Assembly (NCBI GenBank): GCA_002737365.1
Contig: NSIL01000002.1
Location: forward strand, 152,596-216,595
Direction: 5' to 3'
From: Acidobacterium sp.
GTDB lineage: Bacteria > Acidobacteriota > Vicinamibacteria > Vicinamibacterales > UBA2999
Length of the DNA: 64,000 bases
Positions within the stretch are counted from its first letter, which is position 1; each line of letters starts with the position of its first letter. The notes beneath the pieces are model-generated. The model had not been told where the DNA came from, ran no database searches, and saw nothing but the letters and a program-made list of their open reading frames with translations. Made by a program: the position numbers and the translations under genes. Of the stretch, positions 9,058-17,988 are shown piece by piece.

Positions 9058-10143
9058 TTACGCCCTCAGCCCGAGACCCTTGAGCGCGGCTTTCAGCTCT
9101 TTCGCCGTCACATCCGTGAGCGTGGTCGTGGCGCCGCGCTTGGTGGCGGCCACGAAGTGCAGCGTCCCCGCCACCACCTTCTTGTCCCGGCCAATAGCCG
9201 CAAGGGCGTCCTTCGTCGAGATGTCTGACACCGGCGGCAGCGGACCGAGGTGCGTGACGAGGTCGAGGACTTCGTCATACAGCGACTGCGGCGTCACGCC
9301 GCGGGCCACGCCCAGCGACAACGCCGCCAACATCCCGTAGCCAACCGCTTCACCGTGACGGAAGCGCTTGTAGTTCGTCGCCGCCTCGAGGGCATGGCCC
9401 ATCGTGTGACCGAAGTTCAGGATGCGGCGCAGGCCAGACTCGCGCTCGTCAGCCGAGACCACGCGCGCCTTGATGCGGCACGAGGCGGCGACGAGGGGTG
9501 CCACGGCCTCCGGCTCACGGGCGAAGATTGCCGGCAGCGTCGTCCGCACGCGGTCGAGCAGCGCGGGCTCGGCAATGATGCCGTATTTGATGACTTCATA
9601 CAGGCCGGCCCTGAACTCGCGGCGCGGCAGCGTGCCGAGCACCGTTGGATCCGCCACCACCAGGCTCGGCGCGTGGAACGCTCCAATCAGGTTCTTGCCA
9701 AGGGGATGATTGACGCCGGTCTTGCCACCAATCGCGCTATCTACCTGCGCCAGCAGGGTCGTCGGCACGTGGACGACCCGGATGCCGCGCAGGTAGGTGG
9801 CGGCGGCGAACCCGACGAGGTCGCCGATGACACCGCCGCCCACGGCAATGACTACGGTGGAGCGATCGGCATGCGCCTTGACCAGCGCATCGTGCACCTG
9901 CGACACCGCGGCGATGGTCTTGGCGCGCTCGCCATCGTCCACGAGCACGGGCGTGCGTTCGGCGCCGAGTTTCTTGAAGCGCGCGCCGTGCAATTCCCAC
10001 ACGCGTGGACTCGACACGAGAATGCGCCGTGGGCCCAGCCTCGCCCGATTCAGCTCACTGCCGAGGGTATCGATGGTGGAGTCGCCGATGAGAACGGCGT
10101 AGGCGCCCGCGGCGGCGGTCACCCCGATGCGCGTGGCTGACAT
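9058..10143 (-). CDS. aroB: 3-dehydroquinate synthase
   Basis: VAVGGGVIGDLVGFAAATYLRGI, VDSAIGGKTGVNHPLGKNLIGAFHAP, NFGHTMGHALE. Confidence 0.96.
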   Translation of the reverse strand: MSATRIGVTAAAGAYAVLIGDSTIDTLGSELNRARLGPRRILVSSPRVWELHGARFKKLGAERTPVLVDDGERAKTIAAVSQVHDALVKAHADRSTVVIAVGGGVIGDLVGFAAATYLRGIRVVHVPTTLLAQVDSAIGGKTGVNHPLGKNLIGAFHAPSLVVADPTVLGTLPRREFRAGLYEVIKYGIIAEPALLDRVRTTLPAIFAREPEAVAPLVAASCRIKARVVSADERESGLRRILNFGHTMGHALEAATNYKRFRHGEAVGYGMLAALSLGVARGVTPQSLYDEVLDLVTHLGPLPPVSDISTKDALAAIGRDKKVVAGTLHFVAATKRGATTTLTDVTAKELKAALKGLGLRA

Positions 10144-10229
10144 TTAGGATGAGTAGGATAGCACCGACTTCCCAGCGCGAGATGACGTAAAATTCAAGGT
10201 TGAGATCGGCGAGAGAGACTCAGGAGCCC

Positions 10230-11693
10230 ATGGCCGCGAAACCTAATCAGGACGAAGCGTTCGTTACGGAAATCACCAAGCAGTCAGTCGACTTTTCAAA
10301 GTGGTACCTCGATGTCGTCCGGCAAGCCGAACTGGCGGACTACTCGCCGGTCAAGGGCTTCATGGTCATTCGGCCGTACGGCTACGCCATCTGGGAGCAG
10401 ATTCAACAGCAGTTGGACCAGCGCTTCAAGGCCACCGGCCACGTCAACGCGTACTTTCCGCTGCTGATTCCCGAAAGCCTGCTGCTGAAGGAAGCGCAGC
10501 ACGTCGAGGGCTTCGCGCCGCAGGTTGCCTACGTCACGCACGCCGGCGGCGAAGAGCTGGACGAGAAGCTCGTCATCCGCCCGACCTCCGAAACCATTTT
10601 CGGCGTGATGTACCAAAAGTGGATCCAGTCGTGGCGCGATCTGCCGGTGCTGATCAACCAGTGGGCCAACGTCGTCCGCTGGGAAAAAGTCACGCGGCCG
10701 TTCCTGCGCACGACCGAATTCCTGTGGCAGGAAGGTCACACCGCGCACGAAACAGCGGCCGAGGCCCAGGAAGAGACGCTGAAGATTCTCGCCATCTACA
10801 AGGAGTTCTCCGAGAACGTCCTGGCGATGCCGGTGGTCGATGGCCAGAAGAGCGACAGCGAGAAGTTCGCCGGCGCGTCGAAGACCTATTCGATCGAAGC
10901 CCTGATGGGCGATGGCCGCGCCCTGCAGGCCGGCACGTCGCACAACCTCGGGCAGAATTTCGCCAAGGCCTTCGAGATCCAGTTCCAGGGCCGTGACAAG
11001 ACGCTGCAGCACGCCTGGACCACCTCGTGGGGCGTGTCGACCCGTCTCATCGGCGGCGTGATCATGACACACGGCGACGACAGCGGCCTGATCCTGCCCC
11101 CGGCCGTGGCGCCCTGGCAGGTGGTGATCGTGCCGATTCCACGCGGCACCTGGAAAGAGACCGTGCTGCCCAAGTGCGAAGAAATTGCGGCGCAGCTCAA
11201 GGCGGCCGGCATTCGCGTGAAGCTCGACGCCGACGAGAGTCAGACGCCCGGCTGGAAGTTCTCCGAGTACGAGATGCGCGGTGTGCCGCTACGTCTCGAG
11301 ATTGGCCCCAAGGACATCGAGAAGTCATCCGTGTTCGCGGCTCGCCGCGACACGCGCGTGAAGGCCTCGATCCCCATGGAGGGCCTCACCGATGCGATCA
11401 AGGCGCTGCTCGACGAGATCCAGAAGAGCCTGCTCGACCGCGCCCGCACGTTCCGCGACGAGCACACCTCGAAGGTCGACGGCTACGATGAACTGAAGGC
11501 CGCCATGGCAGGCCGCCCGGGCTTCGTGATCGCCCCCTGGTGTGAAGAAGCGCAGTGCGAGGCTGACATCAAGGCCGAGACGCAGGCGACCATCCGCAAC
11601 ATCCCGTTCGGCTACGAGCAGGCCCCTGGCAAGCCCTGTATCAAGTGCGGCAAACCGGCCAAGGTCAGTGCCTGGTTCGCCAAGGCCTACTGA
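10230..11693 (+). CDS. proS: prolyl-tRNA synthetase, short archaeal/eukaryotic-like type
   Basis: FSKWYLDVVRQAELADYSPVKGFMVIRPYGYAIWE; TSETIFG; RWEKVTRPFLRTTEFLWQEGHTAH; 487 aa without inserted editing domain. Confidence 0.95.
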   Translation: MAAKPNQDEAFVTEITKQSVDFSKWYLDVVRQAELADYSPVKGFMVIRPYGYAIWEQIQQQLDQRFKATGHVNAYFPLLIPESLLLKEAQHVEGFAPQVAYVTHAGGEELDEKLVIRPTSETIFGVMYQKWIQSWRDLPVLINQWANVVRWEKVTRPFLRTTEFLWQEGHTAHETAAEAQEETLKILAIYKEFSENVLAMPVVDGQKSDSEKFAGASKTYSIEALMGDGRALQAGTSHNLGQNFAKAFEIQFQGRDKTLQHAWTTSWGVSTRLIGGVIMTHGDDSGLILPPAVAPWQVVIVPIPRGTWKETVLPKCEEIAAQLKAAGIRVKLDADESQTPGWKFSEYEMRGVPLRLEIGPKDIEKSSVFAARRDTRVKASIPMEGLTDAIKALLDEIQKSLLDRARTFRDEHTSKVDGYDELKAAMAGRPGFVIAPWCEEAQCEADIKAETQATIRNIPFGYEQAPGKPCIKCGKPAKVSAWFAKAY

Positions 11694-11727
11694 GGGCCGT
11701 GGAGTTGGGAGGTAAGCTGCGGGTCAC

Positions 11728-13281
11728 ATGAGCTCAGCCCGCAGGACCTCACTCTTCCTGTTTCTGTTCTTTCAGTCGCTTTACGCCCTCACCTCGTCCG
11801 GCAACGTCTTCCGCATTGCGGACGAGTTCGAGGTTTACTTCCAGGCTGAAAACCTCGTCGATCACGGCGACCTGTCGGTCCCGCAGGCGCTGGCAATTCG
11901 CCAGCCCGTGATCGTCAACGGCAAGGTGGTCGGGACCCAGTCGGTGTTCTTCGGCAAGGTCGGGACCGACGGCAAGCCCTACGCGCCGTACGGCCCGCTG
12001 TCGGCGGTCCTGGCCGTGCCCCATCACCTGCTGGGCCGCGCCGTGGCGGCGGTGGCCGGGGTGCCGCGCGTCCCCAGGGCGCAGGGGCTGGCGTGGGTGA
12101 TTTTGGTGGGTGGCATCACGGTGCTGACCAGCGCGACGGCCGCCGCCCTGGCCGTGGCGGGGTTCTATCGCGCCGCCCTTGCCCTGTCCACGCCGGGGCC
12201 GGCGGCGCTGGTGCTGTCGTTGTTGCTTGGCGGCGCCACCGTGCTGTGGCCGTATGGCGCGACGCTCTACTCCGAAGCCTGGCAGGCTGCGGCATTCGTA
12301 TGGGCGGCCGCGTGGTTGCTCGAAGCGCGAGCTGGGCACGGCCGCCGACGAGCGCGCGTGATCGGTGCCGCACTGGTGCTGACCGCCGCCGGCCTCACCA
12401 AGGTCACGGCCCTGATCTTCGCTCCAGCGTTCGTGGTGGCCGTACTCCTGGACCGCTCACTGACCGACCGCACGCGACGCGAGGTGGCGGCCATCCTGCT
12501 GATCGGCATCGTCCTGGCCGTCGCCATTCACGTCCGTTGGAACCAGTTCCGCTTTGATGACCCGTTTGATTTCGGCTACGACTGGTCCGAGACCATTCCG
12601 GTGCTGCCGCCGCAGGCATTTGCGTTGACCGATGCACCGCGTGGACTGGCCGTGCTGTTGTTGTCGCCGGGGAAGTCCGTGTTTCTGTGGGCGCCCGTCT
12701 TGGTGCTGGCAGTACTCGGTGCACGTCGCGCGTGGCAGCGAGAGCGGGCGATGGCGATCGGGTGCGCCACCGCCACGAGTCTCGGGCTGATTGTGTTCGC
12801 AGCCTATCTGTTTCCCGAAGGGGCATACGCGCACGGGCCGCGTCACCTGGTCCCGATCCTGCCACTCATGCTGCTGCCGGCTGCCGGGGTCGAGGCGGGG
12901 CGGTGGCGCCGGCCGCTGCTGGCGGCGTGCGCAATCCTGGGCCTGGTGATGGCGCTGTTGGCATTGTCGGTGTCGCACCTCGAAGACCAGGCGATATCCG
13001 TCTCGACCAATCGCTACTACGAACAGGTTGACCCGGCGCCGGGGCGCCCAGCCAATCGATACAATCTGGGCTACATCCCGTTTGTCAGTGCGCTGCGCTC
13101 GCCTGGATGGATGTCGTCGCCGACACTCGGGCAGGGCCCCGATTTCTTTCCATTGCACTTGCGGCAGGCGCAGGCGCAACTCCCGGACGGTCGCGCCATT
13201 CCTTCGTGGCTGATCTGGGCGTGGCCGCTGATGTGGCTGCTGTCGCTGGCCGCGGCAATGCTGTTCCGGCCGCAGGACTGA
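11728..13281 (+). CDS. polytopic membrane protein, putative glycosyltransferase-like
   Basis: 517 aa with many TM segments; family not resolved by eye. Confidence 0.75.
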   Translation: MSSARRTSLFLFLFFQSLYALTSSGNVFRIADEFEVYFQAENLVDHGDLSVPQALAIRQPVIVNGKVVGTQSVFFGKVGTDGKPYAPYGPLSAVLAVPHHLLGRAVAAVAGVPRVPRAQGLAWVILVGGITVLTSATAAALAVAGFYRAALALSTPGPAALVLSLLLGGATVLWPYGATLYSEAWQAAAFVWAAAWLLEARAGHGRRRARVIGAALVLTAAGLTKVTALIFAPAFVVAVLLDRSLTDRTRREVAAILLIGIVLAVAIHVRWNQFRFDDPFDFGYDWSETIPVLPPQAFALTDAPRGLAVLLLSPGKSVFLWAPVLVLAVLGARRAWQRERAMAIGCATATSLGLIVFAAYLFPEGAYAHGPRHLVPILPLMLLPAAGVEAGRWRRPLLAACAILGLVMALLALSVSHLEDQAISVSTNRYYEQVDPAPGRPANRYNLGYIPFVSALRSPGWMSSPTLGQGPDFFPLHLRQAQAQLPDGRAIPSWLIWAWPLMWLLSLAAAMLFRPQD

Positions 13282-13312
13282 GCCGCGTTGGGGTCAGACC
13301 CCACCCGCGGCT
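13281..13312. repeat. nested palindrome between convergent genes
   Basis: AGCCGCG ... TGGGGTC-A-GACCCCA ... CGCGGCT. Confidence 0.7.
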
Positions 13313-13313
13313 C

Positions 13314-14936
13314 TTACTGCAGGCGAATGGTCAGCGCCGCACGGCGGTTGAGACGACGGGTCTCTTCGCGCGTGTTGTCGTGCTTGGGACGCTCTTCGCC
13401 GTAGCTCACAGCCTGCAGACGCGTACCGGCGACGCCGCGGCCGGCGAGGTACTCGCGTACCGCGTTGGAGCGGCGTTCGCCCAGCGCCAGGTTGTATTCG
13501 GTCGTGCCAATGTTGCAGGTGTGGCCCTCGACCGTGATACGCAGGTTCGGGTCTTCGGCCATCGCCTTGATGGCTTCGTCAAGAAGGCGCGTCGCTTCCG
13601 CGCGCAGGGTGTAGCGGTCGAAGTCGAAGTGCACATCTTCGAACACGAACTGCTTTTTCGCGGCGGGCGCGATGACCTGGACCGTGATCGTGTCGGTCGC
13701 CGTCATGCCCTTGCCATCGTCCACGGTCACCGTCAGCGGCACCGCGCCAACCTGGCCGGGAGCGGTCCACGGCGTCTGGCGGTCGCCGGCGTTGCCGAAC
13801 GAGCCGGTGGGGCTCGACCAGCGGTAACGAAGGGTGTCGCCATCCGGGTCCTGCGCCTCGGCCGAGGCCGTGAGCTGGCGGCCCACTTCAACCGTGCACG
13901 GCTCGCAGCGCGCCTTCACCGTCGGCGGGCGGTTGGCCGGCATCGGCGGAGTGGTCGGAGCAGTCGGCTGCACGGTGGCCGCCGGCGGCGGCGTCGAACG
14001 GGGGTAGTAGCCAATGCGCACCTGCAGGCCCAGGCGGTCGAAGTCACTGTCTTCCGACGTCGTGAAGTCGCTGCGGTTCAGGTAGTACGACGCGGTGTAG
14101 CCCAGGCCAAGACCGAGGTAGACGCCCTTGTTGGTGCTGTACTGGAAGCCGCCGAACAGGTCGCGGGTCGCGTCCGGATTCCATTCGCGAGGCATACCAA
14201 TGGCCGCGAGCGAGGGACCGGTGTATTTCTGGTCCTGATCGAACAACGCCTCGCCGTGCATTTCGGCGATCATCTTGAACTTCGAGCGGCTCGGGTAGCC
14301 GACGCCGATGCCCCACTTGAAACCGTTCGTGAGGTTGTAGCCGTCGGGGCTGCCGCGCATGAGGAATCCGGCCGAGGTCGTGAGCTCGACGCGCTGGTTG
14401 TACTCGCGCGAACCGATCAAGTCGAACTGGAAGTCGGTGGCGCCCGTACCCAGGCCGTCGCCGGCGGTGGGCAACTTCGCCATGACGCGCAGGGCTGCCG
14501 CGTATCCGTCGCCGGTGCCCGGCGACAGCAGGCTGAACTTGGCACCGACCGTCACGTCGCTGAACCCCGTGTTCCAACCCTTACTGATCAGGTAATTCTG
14601 TGGCTGGCCATTGCGCGCGGTCGGAACCAGGTCGGCGTCGATGCGGCGGGTGCCGAGCGTACCGAACAGTTCAATGCGGTCGGTCACACCGAAGCCGAAC
14701 ATGCCGCCAATGTCAGTGATGTCGCTGAAGCCTTCGCTGCGGTCGAAGTTGACCAACTGCAATCCGCCGCCCCATTGACCCTTGGGCAGAGTCTCGGCCG
14801 TCGGCACAAACCACAATCCCGTATCGCCAAAAACAGTGGCACCGCCGGGCTTCGAATCCTGTGCCCACACACTGCTCGCGGCCACCACACAAAAGATTAG
14901 CCCAAACGCCACATGGCGAATGATTTTCATAGCCAT
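13314..14936 (-). CDS. outer-membrane protein with C-terminal OmpA domain
   Basis: Signal peptide, barrel-like N-terminus, Ig/PKD-like middle, OmpA C-domain (VHFDFDRYTLR...VEGHTCNIGTTEYNLALGERRSNAV). Confidence 0.9.
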   Translation of the reverse strand: MAMKIIRHVAFGLIFCVVAASSVWAQDSKPGGATVFGDTGLWFVPTAETLPKGQWGGGLQLVNFDRSEGFSDITDIGGMFGFGVTDRIELFGTLGTRRIDADLVPTARNGQPQNYLISKGWNTGFSDVTVGAKFSLLSPGTGDGYAAALRVMAKLPTAGDGLGTGATDFQFDLIGSREYNQRVELTTSAGFLMRGSPDGYNLTNGFKWGIGVGYPSRSKFKMIAEMHGEALFDQDQKYTGPSLAAIGMPREWNPDATRDLFGGFQYSTNKGVYLGLGLGYTASYYLNRSDFTTSEDSDFDRLGLQVRIGYYPRSTPPPAATVQPTAPTTPPMPANRPPTVKARCEPCTVEVGRQLTASAEAQDPDGDTLRYRWSSPTGSFGNAGDRQTPWTAPGQVGAVPLTVTVDDGKGMTATDTITVQVIAPAAKKQFVFEDVHFDFDRYTLRAEATRLLDEAIKAMAEDPNLRITVEGHTCNIGTTEYNLALGERRSNAVREYLAGRGVAGTRLQAVSYGEERPKHDNTREETRRLNRRAALTIRLQ

Positions 14937-14988
14937 ATTTTAAGGCCGAGAAACCCCCGAAGTCAAACAGAAACCAAGATTTAGGGCT

Positions 14989-15828
14989 CTACGCATCGGC
15001 CGGTTCCTGTTTTTTGGATTTACCGAAGGCCCAAGCGACCCCAATGCCCACGATGTAAAGTCCAACCATGGGACCGGCGACCAGGACCTGGCTGACCGGG
15101 CTGCTGTCGGGGGTAATCACGGCTGCGACCACGAAAATCAATAACACCGCGTATTTGAAGTTCTTAGCCAGGAAGCGCGCCGACACGATGCCCAGTCGCG
15201 CCAGCACGAACATCAGCACCGGCATCTGGAACACGAGGCCCATGCCCAGCATGAGTTTCACGTACAGGCCGAACACCGGCTCCATCCGCGGGGTGAACGT
15301 GATGAACTCGTTGGAAAACGACGCGAAGAATTTCCACGCCGCCGGAAAAACCACGTAGTGCGCGAACGCCGCGCCGCCGATGAAGAGCGACGACGAGGCC
15401 ACCACGAACGGAATGGCCAGCCTCTTTTCCTTCGAGTACAGCCCCGGCGCAATGAACAGCCAGACCTGCCACATGATGTACGGCGAGGCGACCAGCACGC
15501 CGCACAGCGCGGCGATCTTCAGCATCAGGATGAAGGCTTCGCCCGGCTCGGTGTAGATCAGGTGCCCGCCTGGAATGTCGGTGGTCAGGCGCTGATACAC
15601 GAAGGCCACGACCTGGTTGATGAACGCCAGGGAAATGACAAACCCGACAAACAACGCCGAGACCGCGTGCGTGATCCGCTTGCGCAGTTCATCGAGGTGC
15701 TCGAGGAACGTCATCCGGTCTTCGGCCGGCTCCTCGGGCTCACCAAACGGCGACGCACTCGAGCCCGCCGCCGGCAGGTCCCGAGCATCGTCGTCGTCAC
15801 GTTGACTGGGAAAAGGAACGAGCGCCAC
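14989..15828 (-). CDS. tatC: Sec-independent translocase TatC
   Basis: MTFLEHLDELRKRITHAV, six-TM layout, FVVAAVITPDSSPVSQ. Confidence 0.95.
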   Translation of the reverse strand: MALVPFPSQRDDDDARDLPAAGSSASPFGEPEEPAEDRMTFLEHLDELRKRITHAVSALFVGFVISLAFINQVVAFVYQRLTTDIPGGHLIYTEPGEAFILMLKIAALCGVLVASPYIMWQVWLFIAPGLYSKEKRLAIPFVVASSSLFIGGAAFAHYVVFPAAWKFFASFSNEFITFTPRMEPVFGLYVKLMLGMGLVFQMPVLMFVLARLGIVSARFLAKNFKYAVLLIFVVAAVITPDSSPVSQVLVAGPMVGLYIVGIGVAWAFGKSKKQEPADA

Positions 15829-15863
15829 GGGAAATACTAGGGTGCCTAAGGTGCCGGGGGCGC

Positions 15864-16148
15864 CTAGCTCCGAGAAACGGTCTCGCGGGGCGGCGCGTTG
15901 TCGGCATCGTGGCTCGGCAGAACCTCGGCGGCCAGGACCGGCTCGGGCACTTTGGCGGCCGCGTCCTTCTGCTCCTCGATCTTGATTTCCTGCTCCAGCG
16001 TGTTCTGGAGGTCGTTCGACGCCTTCTTGAACTCGTTCAAGCTGCGGCCGAGCGACTTGCCGAGCTCAGGGAGCTTTCTGGGGCCAAAAATAATCAGCGC
16101 GATCACCAGAATGATGATGAGCTCGGGCATTCCAAGAGAACCAAACAT
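15864..16148 (-). CDS. tatA: Sec-independent translocase TatA/B
   Basis: GMPELIIILVIALIIFGPRKLPELGKSLGRSLNEFKK. Confidence 0.93.
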   Translation of the reverse strand: MFGSLGMPELIIILVIALIIFGPRKLPELGKSLGRSLNEFKKASNDLQNTLEQEIKIEEQKDAAAKVPEPVLAAEVLPSHDADNAPPRETVSRS

Positions 16149-16216
16149 AGAAGAACTCCCTTACTGGGACGAATTACGGCCCGTTCCAAGGCCTCGGCGT
16201 CCAATCAGGAGTATAC

Positions 16217-16245
16217 CTCCCCCTTCGCCAAAGGCTACGGGGGCC
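16217..16245. repeat. REP-like imperfect palindrome upstream of tatA / S41 gene
   Basis: CCTCCCCCTTCGCCAAAGGCTACGGGGGC in the divergent intergenic region. Confidence 0.45.
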
Positions 16246-16293
16246 AGGCCTTCTGTTCTTGCGGACACCCGGGTAGTCAGTTAGCATCGCCCT

Positions 16294-17892
16294 ATGCGTT
16301 ATCGCTCTGTCGTCGCTGCATTGATCGCCATCGTGGTGTCCGCGGTCGTGGGCGGCGTCTACGGCAAGGGCGCGCAGGCCATCGCCAACACGGTGCCCGA
16401 GCATTACCGCACGTTCACGGCGGCGCTCAGCGTCATCCAGACCCAGTACGCGCAGCCGGTGGAGTCGGACCGCATGGTCTACGGCGCCATCAACGGCATG
16501 CTGCAGACGCTGGACCCCCACTCGAGTTTCATGGACCCGCGCAGCTACGCGCAGATGCGCGAGCGGCAGGAGGGCCGGTACTACGGCCTTGGCCTGACCA
16601 TTCAGTCGGTTGATGGCGACATCACCGCGGTGCGCGTGTTCGAGGGCTCACCGGCGTTTACCAACGGCATCCGCCGCGGCGACGTGATCGCCGACGTCGA
16701 AGGCACTACCACCAAGGGCTGGACAACCGAGGCGACCGTCAACAAGCTCAAGGGCCCGAAGGGCACGTTCGTCAAGATCGGTGTCCGCCGAAAAGGCTTC
16801 GAGCGTCTGCTCGAAATGAACGTGATGCGCGATCAGGTCAGCATCCCGAGCCTGTCGGCATCCTTCATGATCGATGACACCACCGGCTACGTCGGCGTCA
16901 CCGACTTTGCCGAACACACCGACGAGGATCTCGGACTGGCGCTCGCGGCGTTGACCAGGAAGGGCATGAAGCGTCTGGTGCTCGACCTGCGGAACAATCC
17001 CGGCGGCCAGCTCGATCAGGCTATTCGCATTACCAATCGCTTCGTGCCCAAAGGCTCGATGGTGGTCTACACGCGCGGCCGCGTCGCCAACTCCGACTCG
17101 GACTACCGCGCCACGGACACGCCGGGCTATACGACCATCCCGATGATTACGCTGGTCAACCGCAACAGCGCGAGCGCCTCGGAAATCGTCTCGGGCGCGT
17201 TGCAGGATTACGACCGCTCGCTCGTGGTCGGCGAGACGACCTTCGGCAAGGCGCTGGTGCAGTCGGTCTACAAGATCAGCGGCGGCGCCGGTCTCGCGCT
17301 CACCACGGCGCGCTACTACACGCCGAGCGGCCGGCTGATTCAACGTCCGTGGGACGGCACCTTCGACGAGTACCTCACCTACACGCTGAAGGACCAGAGC
17401 GAGCGCGCCAAGACGCCGGAGCAGTTGAAGTACACCACCGGCGGCCGCAAGGTGTTCTCGGGCGGCGGCATCGAACCGGACCTGCGCTTCGACGGCCCGG
17501 TTGAGGGCTTCTCGCCGACGCGCTTCGGCCGTTCACTGCAGGGTGGTGGCGTGTTCGCCGGCTACGCCGAACAGTTCAGCGCGACCGGCGACACGCGCAT
17601 TGGTCACTCCGGTCCGTCCCGCAGAGTCATCAGCAAGGGCTTCTCCGTGGACGATGCGATGGTGGCGGACTTCAGGGCCTACGCGGTCGGCCGGAACGTG
17701 AAGCTCGAAGAGGCCGACTGGACGAAGGACCTGGAGTTCATCCGCGCGATGATTCGCTTCCACGTCGACGAGTCGGTGTTCGACATGGCCACCGCGCGAC
17801 AGCGCCTGGTGACTGTCGATCCCCAGGCCCGATTTGCCATTTCGCACTTCCCGGATGCCGAGAAGCTCCAGGAACTGTCGAAGAAGCCGTAA
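16294..17892 (+). CDS. S41 family carboxy-terminal processing protease
   Basis: PDZ domain plus LVLDLRNNPGGQLDQAI and VNRNSASASEIVSGALQDYDRSLVVGETTFGKALVQ. Confidence 0.94.
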   Translation: MRYRSVVAALIAIVVSAVVGGVYGKGAQAIANTVPEHYRTFTAALSVIQTQYAQPVESDRMVYGAINGMLQTLDPHSSFMDPRSYAQMRERQEGRYYGLGLTIQSVDGDITAVRVFEGSPAFTNGIRRGDVIADVEGTTTKGWTTEATVNKLKGPKGTFVKIGVRRKGFERLLEMNVMRDQVSIPSLSASFMIDDTTGYVGVTDFAEHTDEDLGLALAALTRKGMKRLVLDLRNNPGGQLDQAIRITNRFVPKGSMVVYTRGRVANSDSDYRATDTPGYTTIPMITLVNRNSASASEIVSGALQDYDRSLVVGETTFGKALVQSVYKISGGAGLALTTARYYTPSGRLIQRPWDGTFDEYLTYTLKDQSERAKTPEQLKYTTGGRKVFSGGGIEPDLRFDGPVEGFSPTRFGRSLQGGGVFAGYAEQFSATGDTRIGHSGPSRRVISKGFSVDDAMVADFRAYAVGRNVKLEEADWTKDLEFIRAMIRFHVDESVFDMATARQRLVTVDPQARFAISHFPDAEKLQELSKKP

Positions 17893-17900
17893 GAGGGGAA

Positions 17901-17920
17901 ACCCCCTAAATATTGGGGGT
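17901..17920. terminator. hairpin after S41 protease gene
   Basis: ACCCCC-TAAATATT-GGGGGT, flanked by AAGAG...CTCTT; T-tract weak. Confidence 0.4.
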
Positions 17921-17988
17921 CTCTTCGTCCTTGCTACTACCTGCAGGGCTTGTTAAACTTACGCTCGTTTCCTCCAAGTCACCCCGAA

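Noticed and set aside
13107-14900. 597-aa ORF opposite the OmpA-family gene
   Set aside because: Antisense artefact; OmpA C-domain on the minus strand is clear.
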